From Clostridia bacterium (GTDB lineage: Bacteria > Bacillota > Peptococcia > DRI-13 > DTU073), in the NCBI GenBank assembly GCA_012842035.1, contig DUTO01000165.1, positions 1-6,031 on the forward strand: a DNA stretch of 6,031 nt. Direction: 5' to 3'. The translations under genes were made by a program, and so were the position numbers. Under the pieces are notes generated by a model, which searched no databases, was not told the DNA's origin, and was given only the letters and a program-made list of their open reading frames with translations. Positions 5,928 to 6,031 of the stretch are shown here, one piece after another. Every line of letters starts with the position of its first letter. Within the stretch, counting starts at the first letter, position 1.

Positions 5928-6031
5928 AAGGTGAAGAGCATACTGCTGCTGCCAAAGTGTTGGGTACCGGTAATGACCACGAGACTAATGTTCGTTTATA
6001 TGCGGAGGCCATGCAGTTTATTGAAGATTCG
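5871..6031. repeat. 58-bp perfect inverted repeat at the window edge
   Basis: 5871-5928 and 5974-6031 are exact reverse complements (58 bp, no mismatch) separated by 45 bp (5929-5973). The right arm runs to the last base of the window. Both arms carry the same codons of gene E (DHETNVRLYAEAM and onward). Perfect identity plus a shared frame argues for a very recent inversion-duplication or a fold-back assembly/amplification artefact rather than an old functional palindrome. Confidence 0.95.

Noticed and set aside
5871..6031. Inverted repeat as a DNA-invertase phase switch or attachment site
   Set aside because: A 45-bp spacer is too short to hold a promoter switch, no recombinase is in view, and both arms are coding in one frame.
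1..6031. CRISPR array, tRNA or rRNA genes, insertion sequence
   Set aside because: No regularly spaced repeats, cloverleaf, rRNA-like sequence, transposase or terminal inverted repeats are visible.

Overview
This is a low-GC bacterial window that looks like Bacillota (Firmicutes; class not resolved). The evidence is a groES-groEL operon under a textbook CIRCE operator with a 17-bp-spaced SigA-type promoter, strong AGGAGG-type ribosome binding sites throughout, and U-tailed intrinsic terminators.

Layout. The left third is core housekeeping. groEL and groES lie on the minus strand and are transcribed leftward from the CIRCE promoter near 2060-2127, with a terminator hairpin at 24-57. Divergent from them, on the plus strand at 2303-2875, is 5-formyltetrahydrofolate cyclo-ligase. 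It converges almost end to end (14 bp) on the first of five minus-strand genes that fill 2890 to the right edge.

The right half is an array of five short, highly charged, probably helical proteins of unknown function, called here A (2890-3636), B (3764-4069), C (4152-4595), D (4632-5204) and E (5256 to about 5927, 5'-incomplete). They have no recognised catalytic motif, but they are related. A-D begin with the same short N-terminal motif (M[GR]L-x-x-G-[ILV]). A, D and E share an ungapped central block from 'PE' to 'R-x-x-G', and C keeps the front part of it. A, C, D and E have a C-terminal 'SL[KR]' box preceded by Arg, Asn or Gln-rich residues. B and E share a 'PQRG' tail. The array appears to have grown by duplication and divergence. 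E-D-C read as one transcript, B has a possible promoter of its own, and a clear terminator separates B from A.

The right edge is abnormal. The last 58 bases are an exact reverse complement of 5871-5928, separated by 45 bp. Both arms carry the coding sequence of gene E, and the plus strand of the spacer stays open in the same frame. The simplest reading is that the window ends in a fold-back (inverted chimera) near a contig end, so the apparent ATG of gene E is internal and the true gene continues off the assembly. A real terminal hairpin or inverted duplication is the less likely alternative.
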